NCBI RefSeq assembly: GCF_002901705.1
Contig: NZ_PPPV01000012.1
Span: 1 to 39,283, forward strand
DNA from: Staphylococcus lugdunensis
GTDB lineage: Bacteria; Bacillota; Bacilli; Staphylococcales; Staphylococcaceae
Length of the DNA stretch: 39,283 bases
Direction of reading: 5' to 3'
This document shows, piece after piece, positions 20,304 through 30,571 of this stretch (positions are counted from its first letter, which is position 1; every line of letters starts with the position of its first letter). A program made the position numbers and the translations under genes. The notes under the pieces were generated by a model. It was not told the DNA's origin. It ran no database searches and was given only the letters and a program-made list of their open reading frames with translations.

Positions 20304-20876
20304 ATGAAATGTATTGTTGGTCTTGGAAATATAGGCAAACGATTCGAACATACAAGACACAATATTGGTTTTGAAGTGGTAGATTATCTTTTAGATAAAT
20401 ACAATTTTAATTTAGATAAACAAAAATTCAAAGGTGCATATACCATTGAGCGTATTGGTAATGATAAAGTCATGTTTATCGAACCAATGACAATGATGAA
20501 TTTATCGGGGCAAGCAGTTGGGCCTTTAATGGATTATTACAATGTAGCAATAGATGAACTTATCGTGCTTTATGATGATTTAGATCTTAACCAAGGTCAA
20601 GTCAGATTAAGACAAAAGGGTAGTGCAGGTGGTCATAATGGTATGAAATCGATTATTCAACATTTAGGCACGGAGCAATTTAAGCGTATTCGCATCGGTG
20701 TTGGTAGACCGACTAATGGCATGTCAGTACCTGATTATGTATTACAAAAATTTTCAAAAGAAGAAATGATGACAATGGATCATGTAGTTGAACATGCAGC
20801 TCAAGCAGTAGAAGCATTTATCGATACGTCACGCTTTGACCATGTCATGAATAACTTTAATGGTGACGTCAATTGA
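20304..20876 (+). CDS. pth: Peptidyl-tRNA hydrolase
   Basis: 190 residues. Releases tRNA from peptidyl-tRNA that drops off stalled ribosomes; in organisms with RqcH/RqcP it can also act in ribosome rescue. The N-terminus [26 protein letters not shown] contains the conserved Asn and catalytic His20-class residue, followed by [39 protein letters not shown] and [12 protein letters not shown] 20304 is chosen because GGAGG lies 9 nt before it; an upstream in-frame start at 20259 has no such site. A TATAAT at 20203-20208 may be the -10 of its promoter, with a poor -35. The stop overlaps the mfd start by 4 nt. Confidence 0.96.
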   Translation: MKCIVGLGNIGKRFEHTRHNIGFEVVDYLLDKYNFNLDKQKFKGAYTIERIGNDKVMFIEPMTMMNLSGQAVGPLMDYYNVAIDELIVLYDDLDLNQGQVRLRQKGSAGGHNGMKSIIQHLGTEQFKRIRIGVGRPTNGMSVPDYVLQKFSKEEMMTMDHVVEHAAQAVEAFIDTSRFDHVMNNFNGDVN

Positions 20877-23800
20877 AATCAGTGATAGCAGAATACATCC
20901 AACAAGATAAACGTTTCCAAGAATTAGATCAGGTATTTGGACAAGAAAATATTTTAGTCACTGGATTATCTCCATCGGCTAAAGCTACAATTATCGCGGA
21001 AAAATATCTTACTGACCATAAGCAAATGCTCCTTATAACAAATAATCTCTACCAAGCAGATAAATTAGAAACAGATTTATTGCAGTATATTGATTCGGCA
21101 GAAGTATACAAATATCCTGTACAAGATATTATGACAGAAGAATTTTCAACCCAAAGCCCTCAACTTATGAGCGAACGCGTACGCACACTTACTGCGTTAG
21201 CACAAAATGAGAAAGGGTTATTTATCGTGCCATTAAATGGTTTGAAAAAATGGCAAACACCTATAGACATATGGCAAGCACATCAAATCCATTTACATAT
21301 TGGTCAAGATATTGATGTGGCACATTTACTACAGCAACTTGTGAACATGGGGTATCGCCGTGAATCTGTTGTTTCCCATATCGGTGAATTCTCAGTGCGT
21401 GGTGGTATTATCGACATCTATCCGTTGATTGGCGAACCGGTAAGAATCGAGTTGTTTGATACGGAAGTCGACTCAATTCGAGATTTTGATATTGAAACCC
21501 AACGTTCCAATAATAATTTAGATGGTGTCTCAATCACTTCTGCAAGTGACTATGTCATCACTGATGATGTCATTAAGCATTTACAAAGCAATTTAAAAGC
21601 TGCATATGAAGACACACGTCCAAAAATTGAAACATCGGTAAGGAATGACTTGAAAGAAACCTATGAAAGTTTCAATCTTATAGACACGACAGCCGTCGAC
21701 CACCAATTATTACGACGTTTAGTTGCATTTATGTATGAAACGCCTGCTACTTTGATTGATTATTTTCAACAAGATGCCATTGTCGTAGTTGATGAATATA
21801 ATCGTATCAAAGAAACAGAAGAAACGTTGACCACTGAAGTCGAGGACTTTATTCATAATTTAATAGAAAGTGGTAATGGTTTTATTGGGCAAACTTTTAT
21901 GCAATATGACGGTTTTGAACATTTATTAACTCATTTTCCAGTGGCATACTTCACACTGTTTACATCCTCAATGACTGTTAAATTAGCTGATATTATCAAG
22001 TTTTCTTGTAAGCCAGTGCAACAGTTTTATGGACAATATGATATTATGCGTTCTGAGTTTCAACGCTACGTACAAAATGACTATACGATTGTAGTCTTGG
22101 TAGAAACAGAAACAAAGGTGGAACGTATTCAGGCAATGCTAAACGAAATGCATATTCCTACCGTTAAAAATATTCACAGCGGTATTGCCAGTGGACAAGC
22201 TATTGTGACGGAAGGAAGTTTATCTGAAGGTTTTGAACTACCTTATATGCAACTCGTGGTAATTACTGAACGAGAATTGTTTAAAACAAAACAGAAGAAA
22301 CAGCGCAAACGTTCTAAGACAATATCAAATGCTGAAAAGATAAAATCATATCAAGATTTAAAAGTAGGTGACTATGTAGTTCATGTACATCACGGGGTAG
22401 GCCGCTATTTAGGTGTAGAAACACTTGAAGTTAGGGATGTTCATCGCGACTATATAAAATTACAATATAAAGGTACAGATCAATTATTTGTTCCAGTTGA
22501 CCAAATGGATCAAGTCCAAAAATATGTTGCTTCAGAAGACAAATCGCCTAAATTAAATAAACTTGGTGGCTCTGAATGGAAGAAAACCAAAGCCAAGGTA
22601 CAACAAAGCGTTGAAGATATTGCTGAAGAATTGATTGCTTTATATAAAGAACGAGAAATGTCAGTAGGTTACCAATTTGGAGAAGATACAGCTGAGCAAC
22701 AAGCTTTTGAATTAGACTTTCCATATGAGTTAACACCTGATCAAGCAAAATCGATTGAAGAAATTAAAGCAGATATGGAACTACAAAAACCAATGGATCG
22801 TCTGTTATGTGGTGATGTTGGCTATGGTAAGACTGAAGTAGCGATTCGTGCAGCTTTTAAAGCAGTAATGGAAGGTAAACAGGTTGCATTTTTAGTTCCA
22901 ACGACGATTCTTGCTCAACAACATTACGAAACATTGATTGAGCGAATGCAAGATTTCCCGGTTGAAATTCAACTTGTCAGTCGTTTTAGAACGGCGAAAG
23001 AGGTTAGAAAGACGAAAGAAGGGTTGAAGTCTGGTTATGTTGATATCGTTGTAGGGACACACAAGCTACTAAGCAAAGATATTCGATATAAGGATTTAGG
23101 GTTGCTTATTGTAGATGAAGAGCAACGATTTGGTGTTCGCCATAAAGAACGTATTAAGACATTGAAAACGAATGTTGATGTCTTAACATTAACAGCAACA
23201 CCTATACCAAGAACGCTGCATATGAGTATGCTTGGTGTGCGTGATTTGTCAGTAATTGAAACGCCACCAGAAAATCGCTTCCCAGTTCAAACGTATGTGC
23301 TAGAACAAAATACGAATTTTATTAAAGAAGCATTAGAGCGCGAACTATCTAGAGATGGTCAGGTGTTCTATTTATACAATAAAGTTCAGTCGATATATGA
23401 AAAGCGTGAACAACTACAAATGCTCATGCCTGAAGCAAGTATTGCTGTAGCACATGGACAAATGACTGAACGGGATTTAGAAGAAACTATGCTAAGTTTT
23501 ATCAATGGAGACTACGATATATTAGTAACAACTACGATTATAGAGACAGGTGTGGATGTACCAAATGCCAATACATTGATTATTGAAGAAGCGGATCGAT
23601 TTGGTTTAAGTCAATTGTATCAATTAAGAGGACGTGTTGGACGTTCGAGTCGTATCGGTTATGCTTATTTCTTACATCCGACAAATAAAGTATTAACCGA
23701 AACAGCTGAAGATCGTTTGCAAGCGATTAAGGAATTTACAGAGCTAGGATCTGGTTTCAAGATTGCGATGCGCGATTTAAATATTCGTGGTGCGGGTAAC

Positions 23801-24394
23801 TTATTAGGTAAACAGCAACATGGCTTTATCGATTCAGTTGGATTTGATCTATATTCACAAATGTTAGAAGAAGCAGTAAATGAAAAACGCGGTATAACTG
23901 AAGAAACGCCAGATACACCTGAAGTAGAGATGGTATTAAATTTAGATGCCTATCTGCCAGCAGAATATATTCAAAACGAACAGGCTAAAATTGAGATATA
24001 TAAAAAGTTAAGAAAAGTTGAAAATGAGGCACAACTTGACGATATTAGAGATGAATTGATGGATCGTTTTAATGATTATCCGATAGAAGTTGAACGTTTA
24101 CTTGATAGTGTACAAATTAAGATACATGCATTACGTGCTGGGGTAACCTTGATAAAAGATCAAGGAAAAACAGTGGATATTACATTATCGGTGCAAGGAA
24201 CGAAAGACATCGATGGTGAAGCATTGTTTAAACAAACACAACCGCTTGGTCGAGCTATGAAAGTAGGTGTTCAAGACGGGGTGATGAAAGTTACTTTGAA
24301 AAAATCAACACAATGGCTTGAGAATTTAAAATTTTTAGTGAAATGTCTAGAAGAAAGTAGAGTTATTAAAGATGAAGACGAAATCCGCATTTAG
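20873..24394 (+). CDS. mfd: Transcription-repair coupling factor Mfd
   Basis: 1173 residues. Mfd removes RNA polymerase stalled at DNA lesions and recruits UvrA. Domains in order: UvrB-homology module (about 1-330; [30 protein letters not shown]), linker, CarD-like RNAP-interaction domain (about 495-560; [19 protein letters not shown]), and SF2 translocase with Walker A GDVGYGKT at residues 647-654, DEEQ box, [13 protein letters not shown] and [23 protein letters not shown] (TRG motif). The C-terminal autoinhibitory domain follows. The start is TTG at 20873 within the pth stop (TTGA), with GGTGA upstream, so it is translationally coupled. Its end overlaps the next gene by 23 nt. Confidence 0.97.
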   Translation: MKSVIAEYIQQDKRFQELDQVFGQENILVTGLSPSAKATIIAEKYLTDHKQMLLITNNLYQADKLETDLLQYIDSAEVYKYPVQDIMTEEFSTQSPQLMSERVRTLTALAQNEKGLFIVPLNGLKKWQTPIDIWQAHQIHLHIGQDIDVAHLLQQLVNMGYRRESVVSHIGEFSVRGGIIDIYPLIGEPVRIELFDTEVDSIRDFDIETQRSNNNLDGVSITSASDYVITDDVIKHLQSNLKAAYEDTRPKIETSVRNDLKETYESFNLIDTTAVDHQLLRRLVAFMYETPATLIDYFQQDAIVVVDEYNRIKETEETLTTEVEDFIHNLIESGNGFIGQTFMQYDGFEHLLTHFPVAYFTLFTSSMTVKLADIIKFSCKPVQQFYGQYDIMRSEFQRYVQNDYTIVVLVETETKVERIQAMLNEMHIPTVKNIHSGIASGQAIVTEGSLSEGFELPYMQLVVITERELFKTKQKKQRKRSKTISNAEKIKSYQDLKVGDYVVHVHHGVGRYLGVETLEVRDVHRDYIKLQYKGTDQLFVPVDQMDQVQKYVASEDKSPKLNKLGGSEWKKTKAKVQQSVEDIAEELIALYKEREMSVGYQFGEDTAEQQAFELDFPYELTPDQAKSIEEIKADMELQKPMDRLLCGDVGYGKTEVAIRAAFKAVMEGKQVAFLVPTTILAQQHYETLIERMQDFPVEIQLVSRFRTAKEVRKTKEGLKSGYVDIVVGTHKLLSKDIRYKDLGLLIVDEEQRFGVRHKERIKTLKTNVDVLTLTATPIPRTLHMSMLGVRDLSVIETPPENRFPVQTYVLEQNTNFIKEALERELSRDGQVFYLYNKVQSIYEKREQLQMLMPEASIAVAHGQMTERDLEETMLSFINGDYDILVTTTIIETGVDVPNANTLIIEEADRFGLSQLYQLRGRVGRSSRIGYAYFLHPTNKVLTETAEDRLQAIKEFTELGSGFKIAMRDLNIRGAGNLLGKQQHGFIDSVGFDLYSQMLEEAVNEKRGITEETPDTPEVEMVLNLDAYLPAEYIQNEQAKIEIYKKLRKVENEAQLDDIRDELMDRFNDYPIEVERLLDSVQIKIHALRAGVTLIKDQGKTVDITLSVQGTKDIDGEALFKQTQPLGRAMKVGVQDGVMKVTLKKSTQWLENLKFLVKCLEESRVIKDEDEIRI

Positions 24395-25901
24395 TGGTGT
24401 AGTGGTACTGACTGGTGCGCTCATTGTTGTCAAAGTATTAAGTGCACTTTATCGTGTACCGTATCAAAATGTATTGGGTGATGAAGGATTGTATGCCTAT
24501 CAGCAAATATATCCTATTGTTGCGTTAGGCATGATATTATCAATGAATGCAATTCCTAGTGCAGTAACGCAAACTTTAGGTGGACATGGTACGGCGCAAA
24601 GATATTCAATGGTGCTTCGATATTTGCAGATAGTAGCTATTTTTATTACTGCATTATTATTTCTGTTAGCGCATCCAATGGCATGGATGATGGGAGATGT
24701 TCATCTAGAAATAATGATTAGAGCAGCAAGTTTAAGTTTCTTATTTGTTGGGGTTTTAGGCGTATTAAGAGGTCATTATCAAAGTCAACAATTAATGACT
24801 ATTCCAGCAATTTCCCAGGTAATAGAGCAGATAATTCGAGTTACAGTTATCTTTGTAGCGATAGGATTATTTATACTTTATGGAAGAACGATTTATCAAG
24901 CTGGCATGCTTGCAATTTTAGGTTCATCGGTTGGTTTTCTAGGTTCAAGTCTTTATTTAATCTATCATCGGCCGTTTAAATATATGCGTCAGCTAGATAC
25001 GACGACCATACCTTGGCGCCGACTATTGTTAGCAGTTATGGTGTTCGCTATAAGTCAACTATTAGTTATTTTATGGCAGTTCATCGACAGTTTTACAGTA
25101 GTACACATGTTAAAATCAAACCATTTATCATTTCATGAAGCGATTAAGCAAAAAGGCATCTATGATCGTGGCGCATCATTTATTCAAATGGGCTTAATTG
25201 TCACAACAACTTTTAGTTTTGTGTTGATTCCGTTATTAACACATGAGTTGCAAGAACAACAATGGAATTTAATGAATCGTTATGCGAATGCCTCTCTGAA
25301 AATTACTATATTAATTAGTAGTGCTGCCGCAGTAGGATTAGTTAATTTATTACCATTGATGAATCAAGTTTTTTTTAAAACCAACAGTTTAGTCATAACG
25401 CTAAGTGTTTATATGGTAACGGTAATATTGGTATCATTAATTATGATGTATATTGCTTTATTACAAGTGTTTAATGAGGTTGCAACGGTGATGATTAGTG
25501 TTGGTATTGGTTTAATCGTTAAAGGGCTGTTAAATATTATGTTGATTTATCAATTAGGAATTTTAGGTGCCAGTGTGAGTACCGTCTTGTCTTTAAGTGT
25601 GACAGGTTTGATTTGCCATCAGCGTGTAACGACACGTTATAAAATGCAAGGAATGGGTCGATTCTTTATTAAATTATTGGCAAGCATGTTAGTTATGAGT
25701 CTTGTCGTGCAAGCTGTGATGTGGCTTATTCCTACAACGGGACGCATTGGTGGATTACTTGAACTTCTAATTGCGGCATTTGCAGGAGTTGGGATATTTA
25801 CCTGGCTTATAGCTGAATGGCGTATGTTAAGCTATAGAGAACTAAAACACTTACCTTATGGAGATAAATTATATCATTTTAAAACAAGGAGTCGACGATA
25901 A
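24372..25901 (+). CDS. Polysaccharide/lipid flippase-like membrane protein (SpoVB/MATE superfamily)
   Basis: 509 residues, about 12-14 hydrophobic segments, integral membrane. It belongs to the MVF/PST branch of the MOP superfamily together with MurJ, Wzx and B. subtilis SpoVB/YabM. The N-terminus ([33 protein letters not shown]) with an arginine-rich groove segment is typical. It probably moves an undecaprenyl-linked cell envelope precursor across the membrane; the substrate is not known. In S. aureus another gene elsewhere encodes the main MurJ-type protein. It overlaps the mfd end by 23 nt and ends 1 nt before mazG, so it is part of the pth-mfd-mazG-rqcP-divIC chain. Confidence 0.85.
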   Translation: MKTKSAFSGVVVLTGALIVVKVLSALYRVPYQNVLGDEGLYAYQQIYPIVALGMILSMNAIPSAVTQTLGGHGTAQRYSMVLRYLQIVAIFITALLFLLAHPMAWMMGDVHLEIMIRAASLSFLFVGVLGVLRGHYQSQQLMTIPAISQVIEQIIRVTVIFVAIGLFILYGRTIYQAGMLAILGSSVGFLGSSLYLIYHRPFKYMRQLDTTTIPWRRLLLAVMVFAISQLLVILWQFIDSFTVVHMLKSNHLSFHEAIKQKGIYDRGASFIQMGLIVTTTFSFVLIPLLTHELQEQQWNLMNRYANASLKITILISSAAAVGLVNLLPLMNQVFFKTNSLVITLSVYMVTVILVSLIMMYIALLQVFNEVATVMISVGIGLIVKGLLNIMLIYQLGILGASVSTVLSLSVTGLICHQRVTTRYKMQGMGRFFIKLLASMLVMSLVVQAVMWLIPTTGRIGGLLELLIAAFAGVGIFTWLIAEWRMLSYRELKHLPYGDKLYHFKTRSRR

Positions 25902-25902
25902 T

Positions 25903-27093
25903 ATGACGCATAAGATTACAATTATTGGTCTTGGAAATTATGGTTTAGACGATTTACCATTAGGAATATATCGATTTATTCAACAACAAAACTGTGTATA
26001 TGCACGAACGTTAGCACATCCTGTTATAGAAGCATTGCGTGAGGATATACATTTTGAAACGTTTGATGATATCTATGAAGCACATCAATCTTTTGAAGAT
26101 GTTTATCAAACCATTGTCGATCGTTTATTAGAATTGGCACAACAACAAGACGTCATTTATGCGGTGCCCGGTCATCCTTATGTTGCAGAAACAACGACGA
26201 TGCTATTGTTAGAAGCGGAGAAGCAACGAGATGATGTCAGTGTGAATGTACTTGGAGGGAAAAGTTTTATCGATGATATTTTTGCCGCGGTAAAAATTGA
26301 TCCGAATGATGGCTTTACAATGTTGGATGGTACAGATATACAGCCAGACCGTTTGAATGTGCGCACAGCTACAATCATTACACAAGTTTATAGTAATATG
26401 GTAGCTGCAGATTTGAAAATTACTTTGATGGAACGCTATCCGGATGATTACCATGTTAAAATCGTTGATGGTGCGCATGGTGATAATGCACAAATAACGG
26501 AGTTACCGCTCTACGAATTAGACCGTGATGCATCTTATTTTAATAATCTAACTAGTGTTTTTGTACCTGCAGTTGAAGACGAGCGTGTGCTATATTCAGA
26601 CTTTGATTTTGCGGTACAAACCATTGACACACTTGTCGATGATGACCACGGTTGTCCTTGGGATAAAGCGCAAACACATGCCTCATTGAAACGCTATTTA
26701 CTAGAAGAAACATTTGAATTATTTGAAGCGATTGATAATAAAGATGATTGGCATATGATTGAAGAACTTGGTGATATTTTACTACAAGTATTATTACATA
26801 CCAGTATTGGTAAAAAAGAAGGCTATATGGATATACGTGAAGTTATTGACGGCTTAAATGCTAAAATGATTCGACGTCATCCTCATATCTTTGGAGAACA
26901 ACATGCAGAAACAATAGATGATTTAAATACTATTTGGCTAGAGGCGAAACAACAAGAAGGCAAAACACCACGCGTCAAATTCGAGAAAGTATTTGCAGAC
27001 CACTTCATGTCGTTGTATGATAAAACCAAAAATAAAGACTTTGATGAAAATATGCTCAAAGCCTATTTACAGCAAGGAGAGGCAGAGTCATGA
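25903..27093 (+). CDS. mazG: MazG family nucleotide pyrophosphohydrolase with methylase-like domain
   Basis: 396 residues. Residues 1-220 resemble a tetrapyrrole (corrin/porphyrin) methylase domain ([35 protein letters not shown]); the C-terminal part is a MazG domain ([28 protein letters not shown]). The metal-binding EExxE...ExxD pattern is seen in LEETFELFE and IEELGDIL. MazG removes pyrophosphate from non-canonical or damaged NTPs, which links well to neighbouring mfd in genome upkeep. The ATG at 25903 has CAAGGAG 12-18 nt before it; a longer frame from 25858 overlaps the flippase gene and lacks a site. This two-domain layout is standard for Gram-positives (YabN). It overlaps rqcP by 4 nt. 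Confidence 0.93.
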   Translation: MTHKITIIGLGNYGLDDLPLGIYRFIQQQNCVYARTLAHPVIEALREDIHFETFDDIYEAHQSFEDVYQTIVDRLLELAQQQDVIYAVPGHPYVAETTTMLLLEAEKQRDDVSVNVLGGKSFIDDIFAAVKIDPNDGFTMLDGTDIQPDRLNVRTATIITQVYSNMVAADLKITLMERYPDDYHVKIVDGAHGDNAQITELPLYELDRDASYFNNLTSVFVPAVEDERVLYSDFDFAVQTIDTLVDDDHGCPWDKAQTHASLKRYLLEETFELFEAIDNKDDWHMIEELGDILLQVLLHTSIGKKEGYMDIREVIDGLNAKMIRRHPHIFGEQHAETIDDLNTIWLEAKQQEGKTPRVKFEKVFADHFMSLYDKTKNKDFDENMLKAYLQQGEAES

Positions 27094-27368
27094 GATTAGA
27101 TAAATATTTAAAGGTATCACGTTTAGTAAAACGACGTACCTTGGCTAAAGAAATCAGTGACCAAGGTCGTATTACTGTTAATGGTAACGTTGCTAAAGCA
27201 GGTACAGATGTTAAGGTTGAAGATGAATTAGTCATTCGCTTTGGTCAAAAGTTAGTTACAGTTAAAGTAACTGCATTAAATGAACATGCAACAAAAGAAA
27301 ATGCTAAAGGCATGTACGAATTGATCAAAGAAGAACGTACTAAAAATGAACCACAATTTGATGAATAA
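27090..27368 (+). CDS. rqcP: RqcP (YabO), S4-domain ribosome quality control factor
   Basis: 92 residues, essentially one S4 RNA-binding domain ([48 protein letters not shown]), homologous to Hsp15. RqcP binds 50S subunits with stalled peptidyl-tRNA and works with RqcH to add C-terminal poly-alanine tails. The pth gene in the same operon encodes an enzyme that can release such chains. AAGGAG 8-13 nt before ATG; overlaps mazG by 4 nt. Confidence 0.93.
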   Translation: MRLDKYLKVSRLVKRRTLAKEISDQGRITVNGNVAKAGTDVKVEDELVIRFGQKLVTVKVTALNEHATKENAKGMYELIKEERTKNEPQFDE

Positions 27369-27391
27369 TGGCTTAAAGGAGGTGACAAGCA

Positions 27392-27790
27392 TTGGATAAA
27401 AAAGTAGAACAAATAGGTAATCAGTACACATCACAAAGAAACAAACAAAAGCAACGAAATAAGATGAAAATGCGTATTGTTCGCCGTAGAATTACAGTGT
27501 TTGGTGGTATACTATTAGCCATTATATTAATGTTAATTATCGTGCTTGTCCTTCAAAAGCAAAGTAATAGTGAAGATGCTGCTGAACGAAAACATAAAGA
27601 AGAACAATTTCAAAAACAACAAGATGAAGAAATTGCATTAAAAGAGGAACTGAGTAATTTGAACGACTCGGATTACGTAGAGAAAATTGCGCGTGATGAT
27701 TACTATTTGAGTAATAAAGGAGAGGTTATCTTTAAATTGCCAAGTGATAAACAGTCAGATAAGTCAAAGTCGACAGATGATGATCGCTAA
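27392..27790 (+). CDS. divIC: Cell division protein DivIC
   Basis: 132 residues. A bitopic membrane protein: basic cytoplasmic N-terminus (KQKQRNKMKMRIVRRR), one transmembrane helix (about residues 36-55, GGILLAIILMLIIVLVLQK), then a coiled coil (EERKHKEEQFQKQQDEE region) and the conserved DSDYVEKIARDDYYLSNKGEVIFKLP extracellular tail. DivIC, FtsL and DivIB form the divisome subcomplex activating septal peptidoglycan synthesis by FtsW-FtsI. The start is TTG at 27392, supported by a near-perfect AAAGGAGGTGA 5-15 nt upstream. It closes the long pth-to-divIC operon. Confidence 0.93.
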   Translation: MDKKVEQIGNQYTSQRNKQKQRNKMKMRIVRRRITVFGGILLAIILMLIIVLVLQKQSNSEDAAERKHKEEQFQKQQDEEIALKEELSNLNDSDYVEKIARDDYYLSNKGEVIFKLPSDKQSDKSKSTDDDR

Positions 27791-27887
27791 TCGCTTTATA
27801 AAATAGTAAAAACAATTAAATATAGAGGATACAGTTAACAGTTTTATTAGAAACAGCAGCTAATCTTAAAATAATCTAGCTATAGCA

Positions 27888-27916
27888 TTGTGAAAATATT
27901 AAAACAGGAATATAAT
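27888..27916 (+). promoter_or_regulatory. Promoter for yabR
   Basis: TTGTGA (27888-27893), 17-nt spacer, TATAAT (27911-27916), 42 nt before the start codon. Confidence 0.6.
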
Positions 27917-27957
27917 AAGGATAAAATCGAATCATATCGGGAGGATTTATTTAGAAT

Positions 27958-28356
27958 ATGTCAATCGAAGTAGGAAATAAGCTTAAAGGTAAAGTCACAG
28001 GTATCAAAAAATTTGGTGCGTTCGTCGAATTACCTGAAGGGAAAAGTGGCTTAGTACACATTAGTGAAGTGGCAGATAATTACGTTGAAAATGTAGAGGA
28101 CCATTTATCAATCGGTGATGAAGTTGAAGTTAAAGTATTATCAATTGCGGATGACGGAAAAATCAGCTTATCAATTAAAAAAGCAAAAGATCGACCACGT
28201 AGACCACAACACAAATCACATCATAGTAAACCGCCACAAAAAGCTGAAGATTTTGAAAAGAAACTAAGTAATTTCTTAAAAGATAGTGAAGATAAACTCA
28301 CAACGATTAAACGACAAACAGAATCTAGACGTGGTGGTAAAGGTTCAAGACGTTAA
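27958..28356 (+). CDS. S1 RNA-binding domain protein (YabR/general stress protein 13 family)
   Basis: 132 residues. Residues 1-75 are one S1 OB fold (GNKLKGKVTGIKKFGAFVELPEGKSGLVHISEVAD, and DEVEVKVLSIADDGKISLSIKKA); the C-terminal half is basic and low-complexity (RPRRPQHKSHHSKPPQK, RRGGKGSRR), likely extending RNA contacts. It may associate with ribosomes or mRNA; no precise role is established. GGGAGG lies 13 nt before ATG. It has its own promoter and a terminator. Confidence 0.9.
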   Translation: MSIEVGNKLKGKVTGIKKFGAFVELPEGKSGLVHISEVADNYVENVEDHLSIGDEVEVKVLSIADDGKISLSIKKAKDRPRRPQHKSHHSKPPQKAEDFEKKLSNFLKDSEDKLTTIKRQTESRRGGKGSRR

Positions 28357-28363
28357 TGCGGTT

Positions 28364-28402
28364 AAAAATAGACTGTTTCTACTCAAGGAGCAGTCTATTT
28401 TT
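28364..28402 (+). terminator. Rho-independent terminator after yabR
   Basis: Perfect 12-bp stem AAAAATAGACTG (28364-28375) with CAGTCTATTTTT (28391-28402), 15-nt loop. The A-run on the 5' arm could also make it work from the opposite strand. Confidence 0.82.
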
Positions 28403-28403
28403 A

Positions 28404-28432
28404 TTGACAGCTCTTTGATAAAAATAGATACA
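28404..28432 (+). promoter_or_regulatory. Possible promoter for tilS-hpt
   Basis: A consensus TTGACA (28404-28409) lies right after the yabR terminator, with GATACA (28427-28432) at 17 nt. The -10 is weak (3 of 6), so this is tentative. Confidence 0.35.
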
Positions 28433-28459
28433 GATTAAAATTATAAAAGGTGGGATTAT

Positions 28460-29752
28460 ATGAAAGTAGACACGAGTGGTTGGACTGTAGAGGACCATAT
28501 TGTCTTAGCCGTATCTACAGGTGTTGATAGCATGTGCCTGTTATACGCTTTAACCCATCTCTATCGTGACACCTATCGCAAGTTAACATGTCTACATGTC
28601 AATCATGGTTTGCGAGAAGAATCGATAGAGGAAGAACGTTTTTTTCAAACCTACTGTGAACAACACCAGTTATCATATGATATTAAACATTTAGATTTAT
28701 CACATTTAGTAGCTTCCGGGAAAAGTATACAAAATGACTCACGACAAATGCGTTATCAATGGTTTGATTATAAAATGCATGAATTAAATGCGGATGTGTT
28801 ACTCACTGCACATCATTTAGATGATCAACTTGAAACCATCTTTTACCGTTTGTTTTCTGGACGGGCAACACGCAGTCGATTAGGCATGTCTTATCTTACG
28901 GCGAGAGAGCAATACAAAATATGCCGACCATTACTACAATCTCATAAACAAGACATTCGATATTTTCAACAAGTGCATCATGTGCCTTTTTATGAAGATT
29001 GTTCAAATCATATAAATAAATATGTACGTAATGACATTCGCAATCGCTTAATACCTGAAATTAATGATAATGAGCAATTAGATGTTGAGCAATTATTGAA
29101 ATTAAAAGCCTGGCATGATGCACAGATGGAGCAATTAGAAAATAAAATTTCGCGATTCATTCAAGATTATGTGAATATGAATCATAATCATACTATGATA
29201 ACGTGCCCAAGAACACGATTCAATCGTCTGCCATATTACGATAAAGTCATGCTGATGGACTGCTTACTACAGTATACGGATATTCCTGCACCATACTCTG
29301 AAAGAACGTATCATGAATGGTTCCATCAAATAGCTAATGATAAAGCCCAATTTGAAATTGGGTTAACAGAACAATGGCATATTAAAATTGCATATGATAA
29401 ATTTATAATAATGGCTAAATATCAACAGCAAACATCAGTTGAACCTATTAAAATTTATCACCATGGGCATTACCATTTTGGCAATAGTCATATTATAGTT
29501 GACGAGCAAATGCCAGCTGATGTTTTCCCACTGACGATTCGTACGCGTAAAAACGGGGATATTTTTTGCTTAAATGGACAAACAGCACATAAAAAAGTCA
29601 GCCGTTTGATGATTGACCACAAGGTAGACATGAATGAAAGAAATATAATGCCTATTGTTGTTGATGCTGAGCAGCATATTATAGCGGTTGGCCAACTATA
29701 TATATCACGAACCCACCAAGATTATTTAACTATTAATAACGGAGATGAATAA
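28460..29752 (+). CDS. tilS: tRNA(Ile)-lysidine synthetase
   Basis: 430 residues. Converts C34 of the CAU anticodon of tRNA-Ile to lysidine so it reads AUA; essential. The N-terminal PP-loop ATPase motif is VSTGVDS (about residues 18-24), replacing the usual SGGxDS; the S. aureus enzyme has the same STGxDS form in my memory. Further family motifs: CLHVNHGLREES, TAHHLDDQLETIFYRL, and RPLL, KYVRNDIRNRLIPEI. The C-terminal region (TRKNGDIFCLNGQTAHKKVSRLMID) contacts tRNA. AAAGGTGG lies upstream of ATG. hpt starts 2 nt after the stop: the conserved tilS-hpt-ftsH order. Confidence 0.94.
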   Translation: MKVDTSGWTVEDHIVLAVSTGVDSMCLLYALTHLYRDTYRKLTCLHVNHGLREESIEEERFFQTYCEQHQLSYDIKHLDLSHLVASGKSIQNDSRQMRYQWFDYKMHELNADVLLTAHHLDDQLETIFYRLFSGRATRSRLGMSYLTAREQYKICRPLLQSHKQDIRYFQQVHHVPFYEDCSNHINKYVRNDIRNRLIPEINDNEQLDVEQLLKLKAWHDAQMEQLENKISRFIQDYVNMNHNHTMITCPRTRFNRLPYYDKVMLMDCLLQYTDIPAPYSERTYHEWFHQIANDKAQFEIGLTEQWHIKIAYDKFIIMAKYQQQTSVEPIKIYHHGHYHFGNSHIIVDEQMPADVFPLTIRTRKNGDIFCLNGQTAHKKVSRLMIDHKVDMNERNIMPIVVDAEQHIIAVGQLYISRTHQDYLTINNGDE

Positions 29753-29754
29753 CT

Positions 29755-30294
29755 ATGCATAATGATTTAAAGGAAATAATTTTAACAGAAGAAGAGATTC
29801 AAACACTTTGTAAAACACTAGGAGAACAAATCACACAAGATTATCAAAATAAACCATTAGTTTGTGTTGGAATCTTAAAAGGTTCTGTTATGTTTATGGC
29901 AGATTTAATTAAACGCATTGATACACATCTTGCTATAGATTTTATGGATGTTTCAAGTTATCACGGAGGTACAGAATCTACTGGTGAGGTTCAAATTATT
30001 AAAGATTTAGGTACATCAATTGAGAATAAAGATGTCTTAATCATTGAAGATATATTAGAGACAGGAACAACTTTAAAATCAATTACTGAGTTACTACAAT
30101 CTAGAAAAGTAAATTCATTAGAAATTGTAACGCTATTAGACAAACCTAATCGCCGAAAAGCAGATATCGAAGCAAAATATGTAGGTAAAAAAATTCCCGA
30201 TGAATTTGTTGTAGGTTATGGCTTAGATTATGGAGAACATTATCGTAATTTACCTTACATTGGCACGCTTAAACCCGAAGTTTACACAAAATAA
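29755..30294 (+). CDS. hpt: Hypoxanthine(-guanine) phosphoribosyltransferase
   Basis: 179 residues. Salvages hypoxanthine and guanine to IMP/GMP using PRPP. The PRPP-binding signature is IIEDILETGTTL at residues 96-107; the conserved GILKGSVMFMADLIKRI, MDVSSYHGGTESTGEV and C-terminal FVVGYGLDYGEHYRNLPYIG (purine-binding) blocks are present. Start 2 nt after tilS; GGAGATGAA in the tilS end serves as ribosome binding site. In Bacillus HprT associates with TilS in regulating ftsH; that is not testable here. A 277-nt gap without clear terminator follows. Confidence 0.96.
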   Translation: MHNDLKEIILTEEEIQTLCKTLGEQITQDYQNKPLVCVGILKGSVMFMADLIKRIDTHLAIDFMDVSSYHGGTESTGEVQIIKDLGTSIENKDVLIIEDILETGTTLKSITELLQSRKVNSLEIVTLLDKPNRRKADIEAKYVGKKIPDEFVVGYGLDYGEHYRNLPYIGTLKPEVYTK

Positions 30295-30523
30295 GTGATT
30301 TATCTTCTGATATAAAATAAAGTAAAATACTATGCGAAAAATGTCTAATAGTGTAGACTCGATTTATATAACTCTCTTAAATAAATAGTGTACAAAAGAA
30401 ATGAAACTATAATGTTTTATGTGCTATAGAAAATAGTGATAATAGGGAATGTAATAATGATAAGTAAAAAGGCTATAGAAACTAATATTAAAGTTGAAAT
30501 ACTAGCCTTAAAAAGATGTATTG

Positions 30524-30532
30524 TGTTACAAT
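30524..30532 (+). promoter_or_regulatory. Extended -10 promoter candidate for ftsH
   Basis: TGTTACAAT (30524-30532) matches TGnTATAAT except one base, 39 nt before ATG. TTGAAA at 30494-30499 is too far (27 nt) to be its -35. The rest of the 277-nt gap 30295-30571 is AT-rich with small repeats only. Confidence 0.45.
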
Positions 30533-30571
30533 TTTTGTTAGTTTTATTATGGAAGTAGGAGGAAACGACGC

